Notes: a model not told the origin generated them from the letters alone. 64,000 nt of DNA from Symbiodinium natans (GCA_905221605.1 CAJNDS010000529.1:1-64000), one strand, 5' to 3'; counted from the first letter of the stretch, positions 31,721 through 42,069 are shown. Translations and numbers: made by a program.

Positions 31721-31758
31721 CTGTACCTGTGTCGGCCTTGGGAATTTGTTGAGATAAG
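31721..31758 (+). CDS. possible exon, partial duplicate of 31510-31629
   Basis: After TTTCGAG, reads LYLCRPWEFVEI, ending ATAAG|GTTTGG. GAGCTGTACCTG repeats the sequence at 31598. Confidence 0.35.
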
Positions 31759-31773
31759 GTTTGGGGTTTATAG

Positions 31774-31815
31774 GAGGTCCCTGAACTCATACTCGCACCT
31801 CGCGAAGGAGGTGGC
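31774..31815 (+). CDS. possible exon, similar to 3' part of 31510-31629
   Basis: After TTATAG, reads RSLNSYSHLAKEV, ending GTGGC|GTTAAACCC. CTCGCACCTCGCGAAGGAGG resembles the end of the 31510 exon. Confidence 0.4.
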
Positions 31816-32540
31816 GTTAAACCCTAAACCCTAAACCCTACACCCTAAACCCTAAACCCTAAACCCTAAACCTCAAGTTAGCCCTAGAACGTACGGACTC
31901 GTAGGTTGATGTTTAGGGCGGCGGCCTCTCTGGGGTGCTTCCAGGCGCCCACAGCTAGGTGTAGCCAACTCTACCTAGCTCTCCAGAGCACGAACGAGCC
32001 CTAAATTGTCTGTAGTTAGCCCTACTGATAATTTATGTTATCTAAGAAGTGGTAACTCTAGTGGTCCCTAGTAAGCCCTGTTTATAGTCTTAATTCATTA
32101 TATTAAGTCTGAGAAGTGTGTTCCGGTATGGTCCGCAGCTTGGTGGGATTTCGTTTTTGCTGGGCAGGTCAGGGAGGTTTGAAGGCTTGCCGATTCAGGG
32201 TTCTAAGGGCTCATACTAGCCAGAGTCTCCTTGAGAGTTATGGCCTATTGTGGTCAAGGGTTTGGGGCCCCTAAACCTTGAACCCTAAACCCTTTAAACC
32301 CGACAGCCTCTACACACTAAACCCTTTAGACCCAAAACCCTCAACCCTGAAGATTTCTAGCCTGCCCGGTGATGGCCCTTCTTGGTGTTCTCGGTTAAGC
32401 TGACGTAGCGAACCCAATATGGCTACTGAGCTGCTGGGTTCAGGGTTTAGGGTTTAGGGTTTAGGGTTTAGGGTTTAGGGTTTAGGGGTTAGGATAAGAC
32501 CGACTGAAGCTCCTTTGCTAACCCACTTGTCTGCGGCCAG

Positions 32541-32636
32541 AAAGCCAGGCACCTTAGGCTTCGCGTAGACGATAGCCGAAACGCTACAGAGGCCACCCCG
32601 TGGCCTCGAACCCTTGGACAACTAGATCCCAAGCGG
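32541..32636 (+). CDS. exon, unknown protein
   Basis: After GCGGCCAG, reads KARHLRLRVDDSRNATEATP then WPRTLGQLDPKR (32 codons, phase 0-0), ending CGG|GTTTAGGG. Its last 16 bases recur after the following array. Confidence 0.65.
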
Positions 32637-32637
32637 G

Positions 32638-32722
32638 TTTAGGGTTTAGGGTTTAGGGTTTTAGGGTTTTAGGGTTTTAGGGTTTTAGGGTTTAGGGTTT
32701 AGGGTTTAGGGTTTAGGGTTGG
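32638..32722 (+). repeat. TTTAGGG/TTTTAGGG array inserted beside an exon end
   Basis: About eleven units, four in a row with the TTTTAGGG variant, bounded by the direct repeat CAACTAGATCCCAAGC at 32619-32634 and 32724-32739. Confidence 0.85.
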
Positions 32723-32979
32723 TCAACTAGATCCCAAGCAGCCCCTATTCTCAAGAGATTTGTAAAACCCTGAGCCCTAGCCCTGAAACTCCAGCGCCCT
32801 AAACCCCACACTGCCCCACGCTGCCCCACACCCTAAACCCTAAACCCTAAACCCTAAACCCTAAACCCTAAACCCTAGACCCTAGACCCTAGACCCTAAA
32901 CCCTAAACCCTACACCCTAAACCCCACACCCTGAACTCTAAGTCCTCAGCTCCGTCGAAAGGAGGGTCTCAATTCCAAG

Positions 32980-33031
32980 CACAGCAACTGCTGGCTCTGC
33001 AACGAGTGGGTAGAGGCGGCTGCTGTGTACT
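32980..33031 (+). CDS. exon, Cys/Trp motif of LRR protein
   Basis: After ATTCCAAG, reads HSNCWLCNEWVEAAAVY, ending TACT|GTTTGGGG. This C-W-x-C-x-x-W-x-E motif follows LRRs in protist proteins I recall, linking it with the LRR exons at 21 kb. Confidence 0.6.
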
Positions 33032-33194
33032 GTTTGGGGTTTAGGGTTTATGGTTTATGGTTTAGGTTTAGGTTTTGGGGTTAAGGGTTTAGGGTTTAAG
33101 GTTTAGGGTTTAGGGTTTAGGGCCTGAAGCCTAAATCCTGCTCCTAAGCCCTAAATCCTCAGCCTGAACCCCGAAAGCCTCAAAAATCTGAAAG

Positions 33195-33290
33195 CGGCCC
33201 CGGCGGATGAATGATGCTTGCCTTGAGAAGAAACTTCGCCCGAAAGAGAGGACCAGCCGATGTGCAGATGTTACACCTTGCGGCCGGAAC
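33195..33290 (+). CDS. exon, basic/Cys segment (3' end approximate)
   Basis: After TCTGAAAG, reads RPRRMNDACLEKKLRPKERT then SRCADVTPCGR. The end lies near CGGCCG|GAACCC, possibly a GA donor. Confidence 0.45.
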
Positions 33291-33369
33291 CCTAAACCCT
33301 AAGCCTGAACCCGTATTAAACCCCAATTAAACCCTAAACCCTAAACCCTAAACCCTAAACCCTAAACCC

Positions 33370-35450
33370 TATCATATCACCCCCCCCCTCCAAGCAAAAA
33401 TGATACACATGATAGATCATGAAACTTAGCAGAATAATCCTACGTATATATATATATATACATCTACGCATATATATATATATATATATGCTCGCCCCCC
33501 CCCCCCCCCCAAGATCTACGTTTAGAGGTTTCCAGAATCCAAAAAAGTCAAAAGCGGCAAAATCAGGATGCCAAAAAGCCCAAACCAAAAACAAAAACAA
33601 AACCAAAAAGACATTATTCCGAGACTCTTGGAAAGGTGAACCCAAAATAACCCAAACCCAAAAAAACAAAACCAGAGAAAACAAAAAGCCGAAAAAACAA
33701 AAACAACATTATTTCCGAACTCTTGTTGTCAAGGGGTAATGATTCCCTTTGTCCAAGAGTCTCGGAATCGTGTTTTTGTGTTTTGTTATTCTTGTTTTTT
33801 TGGTTCGTGTTTTCGATTTCATATTTCCAAGAGTCTCAGAATAATGTTTTTTTCTTTGGTTTTGTTTTTTTTTGGTTGGTTTGTCTGATTTTGCTTTTAT
33901 CTTGTAGAGAAATAGTGCGTGCCCAAAACCAAATATTGAACTAATATGAAAAAGGCAAGTGAACTATCCTAGCTTTTGTTCACTCATAAAATATCTATGG
34001 CAAATATAGCGATTGTGCTCGCATTTTATCGAAAAATGAATTTTTAGAGACAAGATGCTTTTTTTGAAAAGCAACTCGTTCTGTTTCTAGAGAAGCAGTG
34101 CTTGTCCCAAGCCCAGGCAAATACGTTTCTGAACACATAGTGCGGCAAAAATATTGAATTACTACCATGTGAAAGAGGCTGGCTAGTGAAGTATCCTAGC
34201 CTTATGTCTAAAAACACACAGATCGCATAGAGAAGCTTACAAGTACACAGTTCTCCTAGAAACGTAGAACTCTTAAACAGCATAGACAAGCTTGCAAATA
34301 CATACTGCTCCTAGAAACGTAGAGTTTTTCAACAAACACGACTTCATGTACCAGATTTGACCATAAAACAAGCAGTTTTCATTACGTAATGATGGAACAC
34401 TGCTCTTGCACTAGCTAAATACCACTTGTATTATGTCTCAAAACACACAACTCGCATAGACAAGCTTCTTTCAAACCTATTTGCCTCGTGAAGATCATAG
34501 TACTCGGAAATTCCAAATCCTAAAGCCTTGGGAGAATCTCTGGCGAATTTTGGGCTTTTGGGTTTTCAGGTGTTTCGGTACAAATAATGCAATTTTTCTC
34601 AGCAACGCCTTTTTCCAAACAAAATGTGGATGAAATAGGCAAATTAAATACTATTGAAACTCGTAGTACATTTTTGAAAGCACACCAATGCAATGTTCAT
34701 TGCATAGAAATTCAATACTAAGTATACTGGTTTTGTCGAGTTAGTATGAATTTCCTAGTTTCAGCTTGCTTGGAGTGAGCAATGAAGGACAGCTATTGGG
34801 ACACACGCCGCAAGCCGCCCGATAAGCAAGACTTGGAGTTTGCATAACCCCCGAAACGCAGCGGCCTTATCTTCCCACGGAACCAATGATTACTATAAAT
34901 AGTAGGCATGAGAATATTGTTATGGCTAGTGGTAGGAATTGTCCTACCATTTGCTGTTATTGTTGTATGAGAGAAAGAGACCCCTTCCTGGGGTGGAATC
35001 CTGAAAGAAGCCGCGTCAGACCCAGTGTTGACACTTGCAGCTCAGCACGTATTTGTTTACGAAGACAACAGTAAAAAAAACACGAAAAGCACGAGTTTTT
35101 TGAGGTGTTAACAGCAAAACTGCTACACCTTGCAGGTTTTTTGGCTTTCGGAGTATATAAGGTCACATAAATTCAACCCGAAATTCGGTTGCAGATTTAT
35201 AGACATTTTGCATGTATGATGTCGATATTTACAGTGTCTTCGGCGTGCACTACTTGTACACAAGTGTGTGGAAGCAAGCAGAAGAGTAGTGTAGACAAGG
35301 AGGGTGTAGATCTTGGGGGGGGGGGGGGGGTGGTGGTGTGACCATATTTAAAAATATATGTTTCTAGCAGAGTCATGGATGACTCTTACCGTGACCACCC
35401 CTCCCCTCCCAATAATCACCTGAGCTTCCCTAAGCCCCACCTAACCGAAA
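33370..35450. other. AT-rich stretch without telomere arrays or supported exons
   Basis: About 2 kb of low-GC sequence unlike its surroundings. Contains the hairpin at 33580-33885 and an imperfect direct repeat of about 50 bp (34226-34272 and 34281-34327, both with CATAGA-AAGCTT and CTCCTAGAAACGTAGA). No credible frame found. Confidence 0.6.
33580..33885. repeat. inverted-repeat element
   Basis: ACATTATTCCGAGACTCTTG (33609 on) pairs with CAAGAGTCTCAGAATAATGT (33826-33845) and the A-rich/C flank pairs with a T-rich/G flank, giving a long hairpin in an AT-rich island. Confidence 0.65.
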
Positions 35451-35550
35451 CTGAGGTAATATCCTAAACCCTCAACCCTCAACCCTAAACCCTAAACCCT
35501 AAACCCTAAACCCTAAACCCTAAACCCTAAACCCTGTACCAAAGTTTCAG

Positions 35551-35604
35551 AGGTGGAGTTCCAAGTGCTGGAGGACGACCTGCTCGTGGATGTAGCCTTG
35601 CCTG
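35551..35604 (+). CDS. exon of the LRR/Cys-Trp gene
   Basis: After AGTTTCAG, reads VEFQVLEDDLLVDVALP, ending CCTG|GTTCCT. Leaves one G that forms Gly with the first two bases of 36251. Confidence 0.6.
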
Positions 35605-35694
35605 GTTCCTCGGAAGCCCAATGATACTCCTTGATTGTTGCTCGCTTGTTGTCAGGGGCAAACCGATCAGGACGGCGTATGGGGGCGGATGGCA

Positions 35695-35985
35695 CACAGC
35701 CTTCGGCAAAGGCCGTCGAACCCCCCTAGCCTTCGTCGAAACCCTTGGCCTTCGTCGAACCCCCTCCCGGCCCTTGTGGCCTTCGTCGAACCTCCGGCCT
35801 TCATTTAGCCTTCGTCGAACCCTCGCGTTTTTTTTCGGGCTTTGTTTTGGCCTTTTGTATCGGCCTTCGTCAAACCCCCTCCCCCTTCGTCGAACCTCCC
35901 GGCCTTCGTCGAACCTTCGCCCGGCCCCCCGGCCTTCGTCGAACTTCGCCTCGGCCCGTTGGTATCCCGAGTCTTCGTCGAAGTT
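35695..35985 (+). repeat. GGCCTTCGTCGAACC degenerate repeats
   Basis: About eleven copies of CCTTCGTCGAACC with variable C-rich linkers. TTCG..CGAA is a partial palindrome. Frames through it are open but repetitive. Confidence 0.8.
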
Positions 35986-36250
35986 CCCCGGCCATCCTGC
36001 TCTTCGGCCATCCTGATGTGTTTCCCCTTTATGTTGCTCCTTCTAGGGTTTGGGGTTTAGGGTTTAGGGTTTAGGTGTTCTGAGCGTCCTGGTTTTTAGT
36101 AGAAAACGAACAAGGGACAAGAGCACCCTGATGTCAAGCCCCTAAATTCCCCCCCTGAAATGACCTTAAATTTGGCTTAGTTATCCCGAAAAAAGCCTTC
36201 TTGAGTAGGGGAATCCATGATTATGGAAATCTGGTTGTTGGGCTGCCTAG

Positions 36251-36337
36251 GTTCGGAGCCACCCGATCTGGAAGTCTGTGTCCTGCTGTCGGTGGATAAC
36301 TTCTCTCAGCCAGTGCCTCTCCGTTTCGAGGCCAGCA
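36251..36337 (+). CDS. exon of the LRR/Cys-Trp gene (3' end approximate)
   Basis: After GCCTAG, reads SEPPDLEVCVLLSVDNFSQP then VPLRFEAS. Phase-joined to 35551-35604. The VCVLLSVDNFSQP strand is typical of the region after the Cys-Trp motif in this family, as far as I recall. Confidence 0.6.
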
Positions 36338-37014
36338 GGGGGCATCCCAAAACCCGAAACCGAAACCCTAAACCCTAAACCCTAAACCCTAAACCCTAAA
36401 CCCCACTGTAAACCCGTGGTAGGTAGCAGCTCACAGACCGCAGCATGGGGGCTTGAGGCTCATAGGGTCGGGCTGAAGGCATGTTCAGGGTCTGTGGCCG
36501 TCATACCTATGTAACCCGATTGCGGACCCCAAAACCCTACACTCCCGGCCCTAAACCCACAGAAAGTCAAATGCTGCTCTCAGTTTTCTGCAGGGCCACG
36601 CAAACCCCCCCCCCTCCACTTAAATCCTAGGGCAAGGGCAAGGTTCCAGTTTTCGCGAGGGCTTCGTGCTCAAGAGCTTAGGTTGAGGGTGCAGGGTTTA
36701 GAGGGTTTAGGGTTCAGGGCGAGGCGGAGAGGGAGAGAGAGAGAGAGAGAAAAAGCCCCAGAATACCTGAATGACTCACGGTTCCGCACAAGTCGAAACC
36801 CGGTTTGGGGTTCAGGGTTGAGGGTCTAGGAATCCTCTAAACTCTACAGCCAAGAAAATCTGCACCCCACTTGGACCCGCAAAGTGTGTGTTAAAAACAT
36901 AGCCCGAAACGCATGATTTGACGTATGTTGGGAGTTTAGGTAAACACCCTAAACCCTAAACCCTAAACCCTAAACCCTAAACCCTAAACCCTAAACCCTA
37001 AACCCCCTTGCGAG

Positions 37015-37114
37015 GATGGCTGCTGGCTCGGCGCGCGCTTCCTGCCCCCTGCAGAGCGGATCTTCGCCATCTTCCGAATGGGGGGCCAGCTCTTTGGGGT
37101 GCTTTATGTGGAGG
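37015..37114 (+). CDS. exon of the LRR/Cys-Trp gene
   Basis: After TTGCGAG, reads DGCWLGARFLPPAERIFAIF then RMGGQLFGVLYVE, ending GAGG|GTTTCAGG. Strong coding look; the repeat variant supplies the donor. Confidence 0.7.
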
Positions 37115-37285
37115 GTTTCAGGAGTTTAGGGTTTCAGGAGCTTAGGGTTTCAGGAGCTTAGGGTTTCAGGAGTTTAGGGTTTCAGGAGTTTAGGGTTTCA
37201 GGAGCTTAGGGTTTCAGGAGCTTAGGGTTTCAGGAGTTTAGGGTTTCAGGAGTTTAGGGTTTAGGGTTTCAGGAGTTTAGGAACT
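37115..37285 (+). repeat. TTTCAGGAGYTTAGGG array
   Basis: A 17-base compound unit (telomere-like unit plus TTTCAGGAG) repeated about nine times, two alternating subtypes (TTTAGGG, CTTAGGG). Confidence 0.85.
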
Positions 37286-37552
37286 TCGGGTTTTGGGGAG
37301 TTGAGGGTTGGGGTTTCGGGTTGAGGGGTGTCCCCAGACTCTCCGCCGCTAGACACTAAGATACCTTTATCCTCAGCGTTATGCCCCTTCTTCTCTACGT
37401 GGCTAGTTCCGAAATTTCCGAAACCCAGAATACAAAGTCCCTGAGCCCCTACAGCCCCCGGAAGCTCTGCCTAAACACTAAACCCTAATCCCGAAACCCT
37501 ATACAAAGCCTAAGCCCTAAACCCTTGGCTGTCTGAGGTTCAGCGTCCACAG

Positions 37553-37603
37553 GCGCCTTCCCGTGCGAGCGCTTCAACAGCCATTTGTGCTCGCTCTACA
37601 GAG
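37553..37603 (+). CDS. exon, unknown (3' end approximate)
   Basis: After GTCCACAG, reads AFPCERFNSHLCSLYR in phase with 37114. An in-frame TAA follows at 37612, so this is either a terminal exon or ends at a GA donor near 37603. Confidence 0.45.
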
Positions 37604-37635
37604 GACACTCTTAAGTCCTTGCAGAAAGTTTAGGG

Positions 37636-37711
37636 TTTATAAACCCTAAACCCTAAACCCTAAACCCTAAACCCTAAACCCTAAACCCTAAACCCTAAAC
37701 CCTAAACCCTA
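37636..37711 (-). repeat. CCCTAAA array
   Basis: About 11 clean units between exon-like segments. Confidence 0.9.
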
Positions 37712-38011
37712 CAGGATCCAGGGTCTGGGGTTTGAGTTTAGGGTCTGGGGTTTAAGTTCAAAGTTCAGGGTAAGCCCCCCCTGAAGCCCTTCAAACCCTT
37801 GAAACACCCCCAGCCTAAGCCCTTGAAACCGAACACTACACTGACTAAAACCCTTTAAAGCCCCTAAGCCCTTAAGCTAAAACCTTGGGTACAAGGTGGA
37901 GCATCCCAACTTATACCCTTAAACCACCTGAAACGCACCATCCTCGTGCCCTAAACCCTAAACCCTCAACCCTAAGCCCTAAAACCTAAACCCTAAACCC
38001 TAAACCCGCAG

Positions 38012-38113
38012 GACCGCTGGCCAAGAATGGGAGCCTGCCACCGTGGGAGAGTCCCTCGGCTGTTCTGAGAAGTCTTGTGCTGTCACAGATGGAGCACAGA
38101 ACACACTTTAGGG
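38012..38113 (+). CDS. exon, unknown protein
   Basis: After AAACCCGCAG, reads PLAKNGSLPPWESPSAVLRS then LVLSQMEHR. The 3' end is unclear because GCACAGAACACACTTTAGGGG is duplicated at 38145. Confidence 0.55.
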
Positions 38114-38755
38114 GTTTAGGGTTCAGGGTTTAGGGTTAGATAAAGCACATAACACACTTTAGGGGTTCAGGGGTATCGGGGTTTAAGGGTTTCGGGGTTT
38201 AGGGTTTAGAGTTTTGGGGTTTCGGGGTTTCAGGGTTTCCGGGATTCGGGGTTTAGGGCTTAGGCCTAAACTAGGGCTGCTCATTTACGACTCTTTTTGT
38301 TTAAGGGAGTCCCTGCCACATCTGTCTCCTTTGTTTCTGGCTTGAATGTACGGCGCAATCTGCTAGAGTTCCCTGAACCCTAAACCCTAACCCCTAACCC
38401 CTAACCCCTAACCCCTAAACCCTAAACCCTAAACCCTAAACCCTAAACCCTAAACCCTAAACCCTAAACCCTAAACCCTAAACCCTAAACCCCCTGAGAG
38501 CCCCAAAAACTAACAGAAGCCCAGGGGGTCTGCACAGTCACCAGGGCCCTGCAACTGCGACCCTTTGGAGTTTAGAGGGCTCCGGCCATCTAACCTAAAC
38601 CCCAAACCCTAAACCCTAAACCCTGAACCCCAAACCCTAAACCCCAAACCCTAAACCCCAAACCCTAAACCCTGAACCCCAAACCCCAAACCCTAAACCC
38701 CAAGCCCTAAACCCCAAACCCTAAACCCCAAACCCTAAACCCTAAACCCTAAAAG

Positions 38756-38835
38756 GATCAATATGCTTCGCCTGGGGAGCCTCGCCCTGGCCTACGGCTG
38801 CGGAGATGCCAACTGCCAGGACCAGAGCTGGCTGG
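38756..38835 (+). CDS. exon, unknown protein
   Basis: After CTAAAAG, reads INMLRLGSLALAYGCGDANC then QDQSWL, ending CTGG|GTTTAGGG. Phase joins 39098. Confidence 0.65.
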
Positions 38836-38852
38836 GTTTAGGGTTTAGGGTT

Positions 38853-39008
38853 TCGGGTTTAGGCTTTAGGCTTTAGGCTTTAGACTTCAGGCTTCAGGCT
38901 TCAGGCTTTTGGCTTTAGGCTTTAGGCTTTAGGCTTTAGGCTTTAGGCTTTAGGCTTTAGTCTTTAGGCTTTAGGCTTTAGGCTTTAGGCTTTAGGCTTT
39001 AGGGTTTA
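38853..39008 (+). repeat. TTTAGGC variant array
   Basis: About 20 units of GGCTTTA, with a short GGCTTCA sub-cluster. TTTAGGC is a different unit from the TTTAGGG around it, so it expanded locally. Intron between 38835 and 39098. Confidence 0.9.
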
Positions 39009-39097
39009 GGCCGTGGGGTTTGGGGTTTAGGGTTTAAGGTTTTGGGTTAGGGTTGAGGCGTCAGGGTGTATGTCACAAAGCTTCTCAACCCCCCAAG

Positions 39098-39170
39098 GCG
39101 CCAAAAGTCTAGAGCAGGCCGCGCGGGTTCTGCGCACGGCGTCTGAGGCAGTCAGGATCTCAGTTGGGGG
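39098..39170 (+). CDS. exon, unknown protein
   Basis: After CCCCAAG, reads AKSLEQAARVLRTASEAVRI then SVG, ending GGGG|GTTTAGGG. In phase with 38756-38835. Confidence 0.65.
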
Positions 39171-39321
39171 GTTTAGGGTTTAGGGTTTAGGGTTTCGGGT
39201 TTAGGGTTTAGGGTTTAGGGTTTAGGCGTTCGGGGCTTAGGGTTAAGGGCTTAGGGTTTCTAGCTAGACCCTCAGCCGTAAACACTTCCACCTCGCAGCC
39301 CATAATCTAAGCTGCCTCTAG

Positions 39322-39380
39322 GCTCTCTGGGCTTGGCATATTGCCGCTGGTACACTGCGCCTCCCGATATGTTTCGGGGC
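39322..39380 (+). CDS. exon, three frames open
   Basis: Between CCTCTAG and GGGC|GTAAGTT (best donor consensus in the region). Phase from 39170 gives LSGLGILPLVHCASRYVSG and carries on into 39488; SLGLAYCRWYTAPPDMFRG is also open. Confidence 0.5.
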
Positions 39381-39487
39381 GTAAGTTTGGTTTAAGGATG
39401 CTCCTCAAGTTCCCCTAAACCCTAAACCCTAAACCCTAAACCCTAAACCCTAAACCCTAAACCCTATGTTCCTGAGTCTGAGTTCAG

Positions 39488-39536
39488 CTGTGTTGGAGGA
39501 CCACATGGTCGAAGTCACTGCAGAAGTGTTGCGAGG
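39488..39536 (+). CDS. exon, unknown protein
   Basis: After GAGTTCAG, reads VLEDHMVEVTAEVLR, ending GAGG|GTTTAGGG. Phase joins both neighbours. Confidence 0.6.
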
Positions 39537-39624
39537 GTTTAGGGTTTAGGGTTTAGGTTTTAGGGTTTGGTTTGGGTTTTACAGTGGCTGAGTTCTTTAC
39601 TTGGGCGTCGCCGGATCGCACCAG

Positions 39625-39710
39625 GACGGTGAAGGACGACGTCATGAGGGCACGTCCCAGAGGTCTTCAGAGTCCCCCATTGAGAGACCTGAGCACTCGA
39701 AGCATTCCAT
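39625..39710 (+). CDS. exon, unknown (3' end approximate)
   Basis: After GCACCAG, reads TVKDDVMRARPRGLQSPPLR then DLSTRSIPLH. In phase with 39536; donor could be a GC before CACCCTAAA. Confidence 0.55.
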
Positions 39711-39791
39711 TGCACCCTAAACCCTAAGCCCTAAACCCTAAACCCTAAGCCCTAAGCCCTAAACCCTGAACCCTAAACCCTAAACCCTAAG

Positions 39792-39878
39792 ATTGAGCGT
39801 GTTGCCTTGGTGTCATGCCCCCGGAGCCTTTCACAAGAAGAGGACAGTGCATGCATGCTCAGCTGCTGCACCAGTCTT
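39792..39878 (+). CDS. exon, unknown protein
   Basis: Acceptor is the array end (CCCTAAG). Reads IERVALVSCPRSLSQEEDSA then CMLSCCTSL, 29 codons, ending CTT|GTGAGTATG, a strong donor. Confidence 0.65.
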
Positions 39879-40362
39879 GTGAGTATGGATGTGCAAGCGT
39901 GAGGGGGGTCGTGGTAGAGGAGACCGCACCACGATTCTGGATTCAGGTTCGGTGTCTAGGGCACAGGAATTGGCGGTTGACACAGGGGTTTGTACTGCGT
40001 AGTGCTGTGGATTTTCACGCTCACACTTGACTACCATAAACCCTAGACCCTAAGTCTTAAACCCTGAACCCTAACCAACCCCCCCCCCCTCCCTCTAAAC
40101 CCTTCAAGCTTCAAAGCTTTCAGCTAAAAACCCTGCATCCGAAAGCATGCCCGAAGGCGGCGACACATGGAGACACCACTGAGGCCCCAGAGAACAATCA
40201 CGGTTCCCTGTAAGCCCGAGTCATTTAGAGTTTAGGGTTTTGAGTTCGGGGTTTAGGGCGTTTAGGGTTGAAGGTTGAGAGTTTGGCGTCCCTAAGCGCA
40301 ACCCTGAACGCTGAACGCTAAACCCTTACTCATGCTAGAAAGCCTCCAAGGCCACTGACAAG

Positions 40363-40409
40363 GCGGCTACATCGCCGACATCAAGGCAGTGCTCTCGCTT
40401 CTTCTAGGG
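40363..40409 (+). CDS. exon, long gene
   Basis: After TGACAAG, reads GYIADIKAVLSLLLG, ending before GTTTACGC. Confidence 0.55.
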
Positions 40410-41223
40410 GTTTACGCTCCAGAATCTGCAAGGATTATTTCGGGGTGTGACATGTAAGGTTTGTCAGGCTATTGAGTTATGGGGTTGAGTTTTTTTTTTT
40501 TAAAAGGGTTTGTAGGGGTCTTTGGCTGCATTGTGTATGGGCCAACAGCGTTCAGGTTTTAGTGTGTAAGTTACAGGAGCGGAGTTCGCCAAAGGCGAAC
40601 TCGCTCTCGGATGATCTGCTTCGAAGAGCGAAGTCAAAGATCGTGTGACAACTGTAGTTGTAACGCAGGTGCTCAGTAGGAAACTTTTGGCTTGTTTGGG
40701 TGTCATAACATGTTCCGTCAGACCAAGAGCTTGACTGTTTATCCCCTGCACAACTCAGCCCGCAAGTTAATCAACCGCCGGCAGCCGCGGCCGCCGCAAC
40801 AGCAGCGCAGGTATTTCAGAAAAGTGTGCAAGCAGGAACAGCCCCCCCCCCCCCCCCCCCCCGAACCCTAAACCCTTTTAAACCCTAACCCTAAACCCTA
40901 AACCCTAAACCCTAAACCCTAAACCCAGGGTTTTATAGTTTAGGGACTCGAGGTCCAGCCGAGCATTGAAGGCCGGACAAGGATTCTGCTTTTTGGTAGG
41001 CAGTGATTGGCCCATTTTGGGGGTGTAGGCTTCCCTTACCAGCCCATGAAAGCAAAAGGGGTACCCTGTTTATTCTCCTAGCTTACTCTGGAATCTAGTT
41101 TAGAAGCGTTTCGCCGAGGCGAGAGGCTGATTTCAGAATCAAGTGTCCTTAATTTTGCTCTTTTGGAATATCAATGACTAATCATAAACCCTAAGCCCTA
41201 AACCCTATTTACGTTCTTGCAAG

Positions 41224-41300
41224 CAGTGCCTGGCCCACCAGAACATCCATGCTCGAAGGATGGTAGCGTCCATGCCACCAGTGCATCCATCGACGGCTAG
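41224..41300 (+). CDS. exon, long gene
   Basis: After TTGCAAG, reads QCLAHQNIHARRMVASMPPV then HPSTA, ending CTAG|GTACCC; remaining AG joins G of 41370 as Arg. Confidence 0.6.
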
Positions 41301-41369
41301 GTACCCTCAACAAGGTGTAGGGTTTAGGGTTTAGGGTTTAGGGTTTAGGGTTCAGGGTTTAGGGTTCAG

Positions 41370-41441
41370 GCGACTTCAAAACTCGTTGCATGAAGGGCAG
41401 ACAGCCAGGAAAATGGAGGAAGTCTCGGACCTTGGAATAGG
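41370..41441 (+). CDS. exon, long gene
   Basis: After GGTTCAG, reads RLQNSLHEGQTARKMEEVSD then LGI, ending before GTTTAGGG. Confidence 0.65.
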
Positions 41442-41535
41442 GTTTAGGGTTTAGGGCTTAGGGTTTACGGTTTTGGGTTTAGGGCTTAAGGTTCAGGGTT
41501 TAGGGTTCGGGGCCAGGGGTTCAGTGTTTAGGGTG

Positions 41536-41644
41536 TAATATAGGAGTCGGAATAGTTCCTAGTAATCCTCCTTATGGCCCCTTTGTAATTGTTACTATAA
41601 TCACCCCCCAAAACCCTGTTCTAATCATTCAGGCCCCTATATTA
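41536..41644 (+). mobile_element. introner-like inverted-repeat element (family I)
   Basis: TAATATAGGAGTCGGAATAG at the left, ATTCAGGCCCCTATATTA at the right. Shares interior TTACTATAATCACCCCC with 63098-63210. Confidence 0.7.
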
Positions 41645-41934
41645 TGCTTGCCATAGTGTTGAAGCGTTTCATCCCTAACCCCTAGGTTTAGGGGATAGGG
41701 TTTAGGGTTTAGGGTTTAGTGTTTAGGGCCATACTCTACTCAAGGAGCAATTGGACAAACCTCGAACACGGAGGTGCGGGCTCGTAAAGTGTCCGAAGCC
41801 CTTCACTCGGATTGATCTGGAGTTGCTTTTAAAGGGCTCCATGTAGAGTGTTGGGGGGGGGTGACCCATTGAATAGGGCTTCCTCCCAGCACTGTGGACC
41901 AGCCCAGCTCCATTTGTTCGACAGTTTGGGGAAT

Positions 41935-41937
<3 letters not shown>

Positions 41938-41975
<38 letters not shown>
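41938..41975. repeat. poly-G run
   Basis: About 38 G. Intronic; poly-Pro reading opposite is an artefact. Confidence 0.85.
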
Positions 41976-41976
<1 letters not shown>

Positions 41977-42015
41977 TGGGGGGGTATACCCTATTGGTAG
42001 GTAAGAACCCTGAAG

Positions 42016-42069
42016 CTTTCGAGAGCCCTTCTTCGGTTCGAGACGGCGTGCATGCTGCCAAATCTCAAA
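42016..42069 (+). CDS. exon, long gene
   Basis: After CCTGAAG, reads LSRALLRFETACMLPNLK, ending AAA|GTAGGC. Acceptor at 42023 (TTCGAG) gives the phase that fits 41441. Confidence 0.55.
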
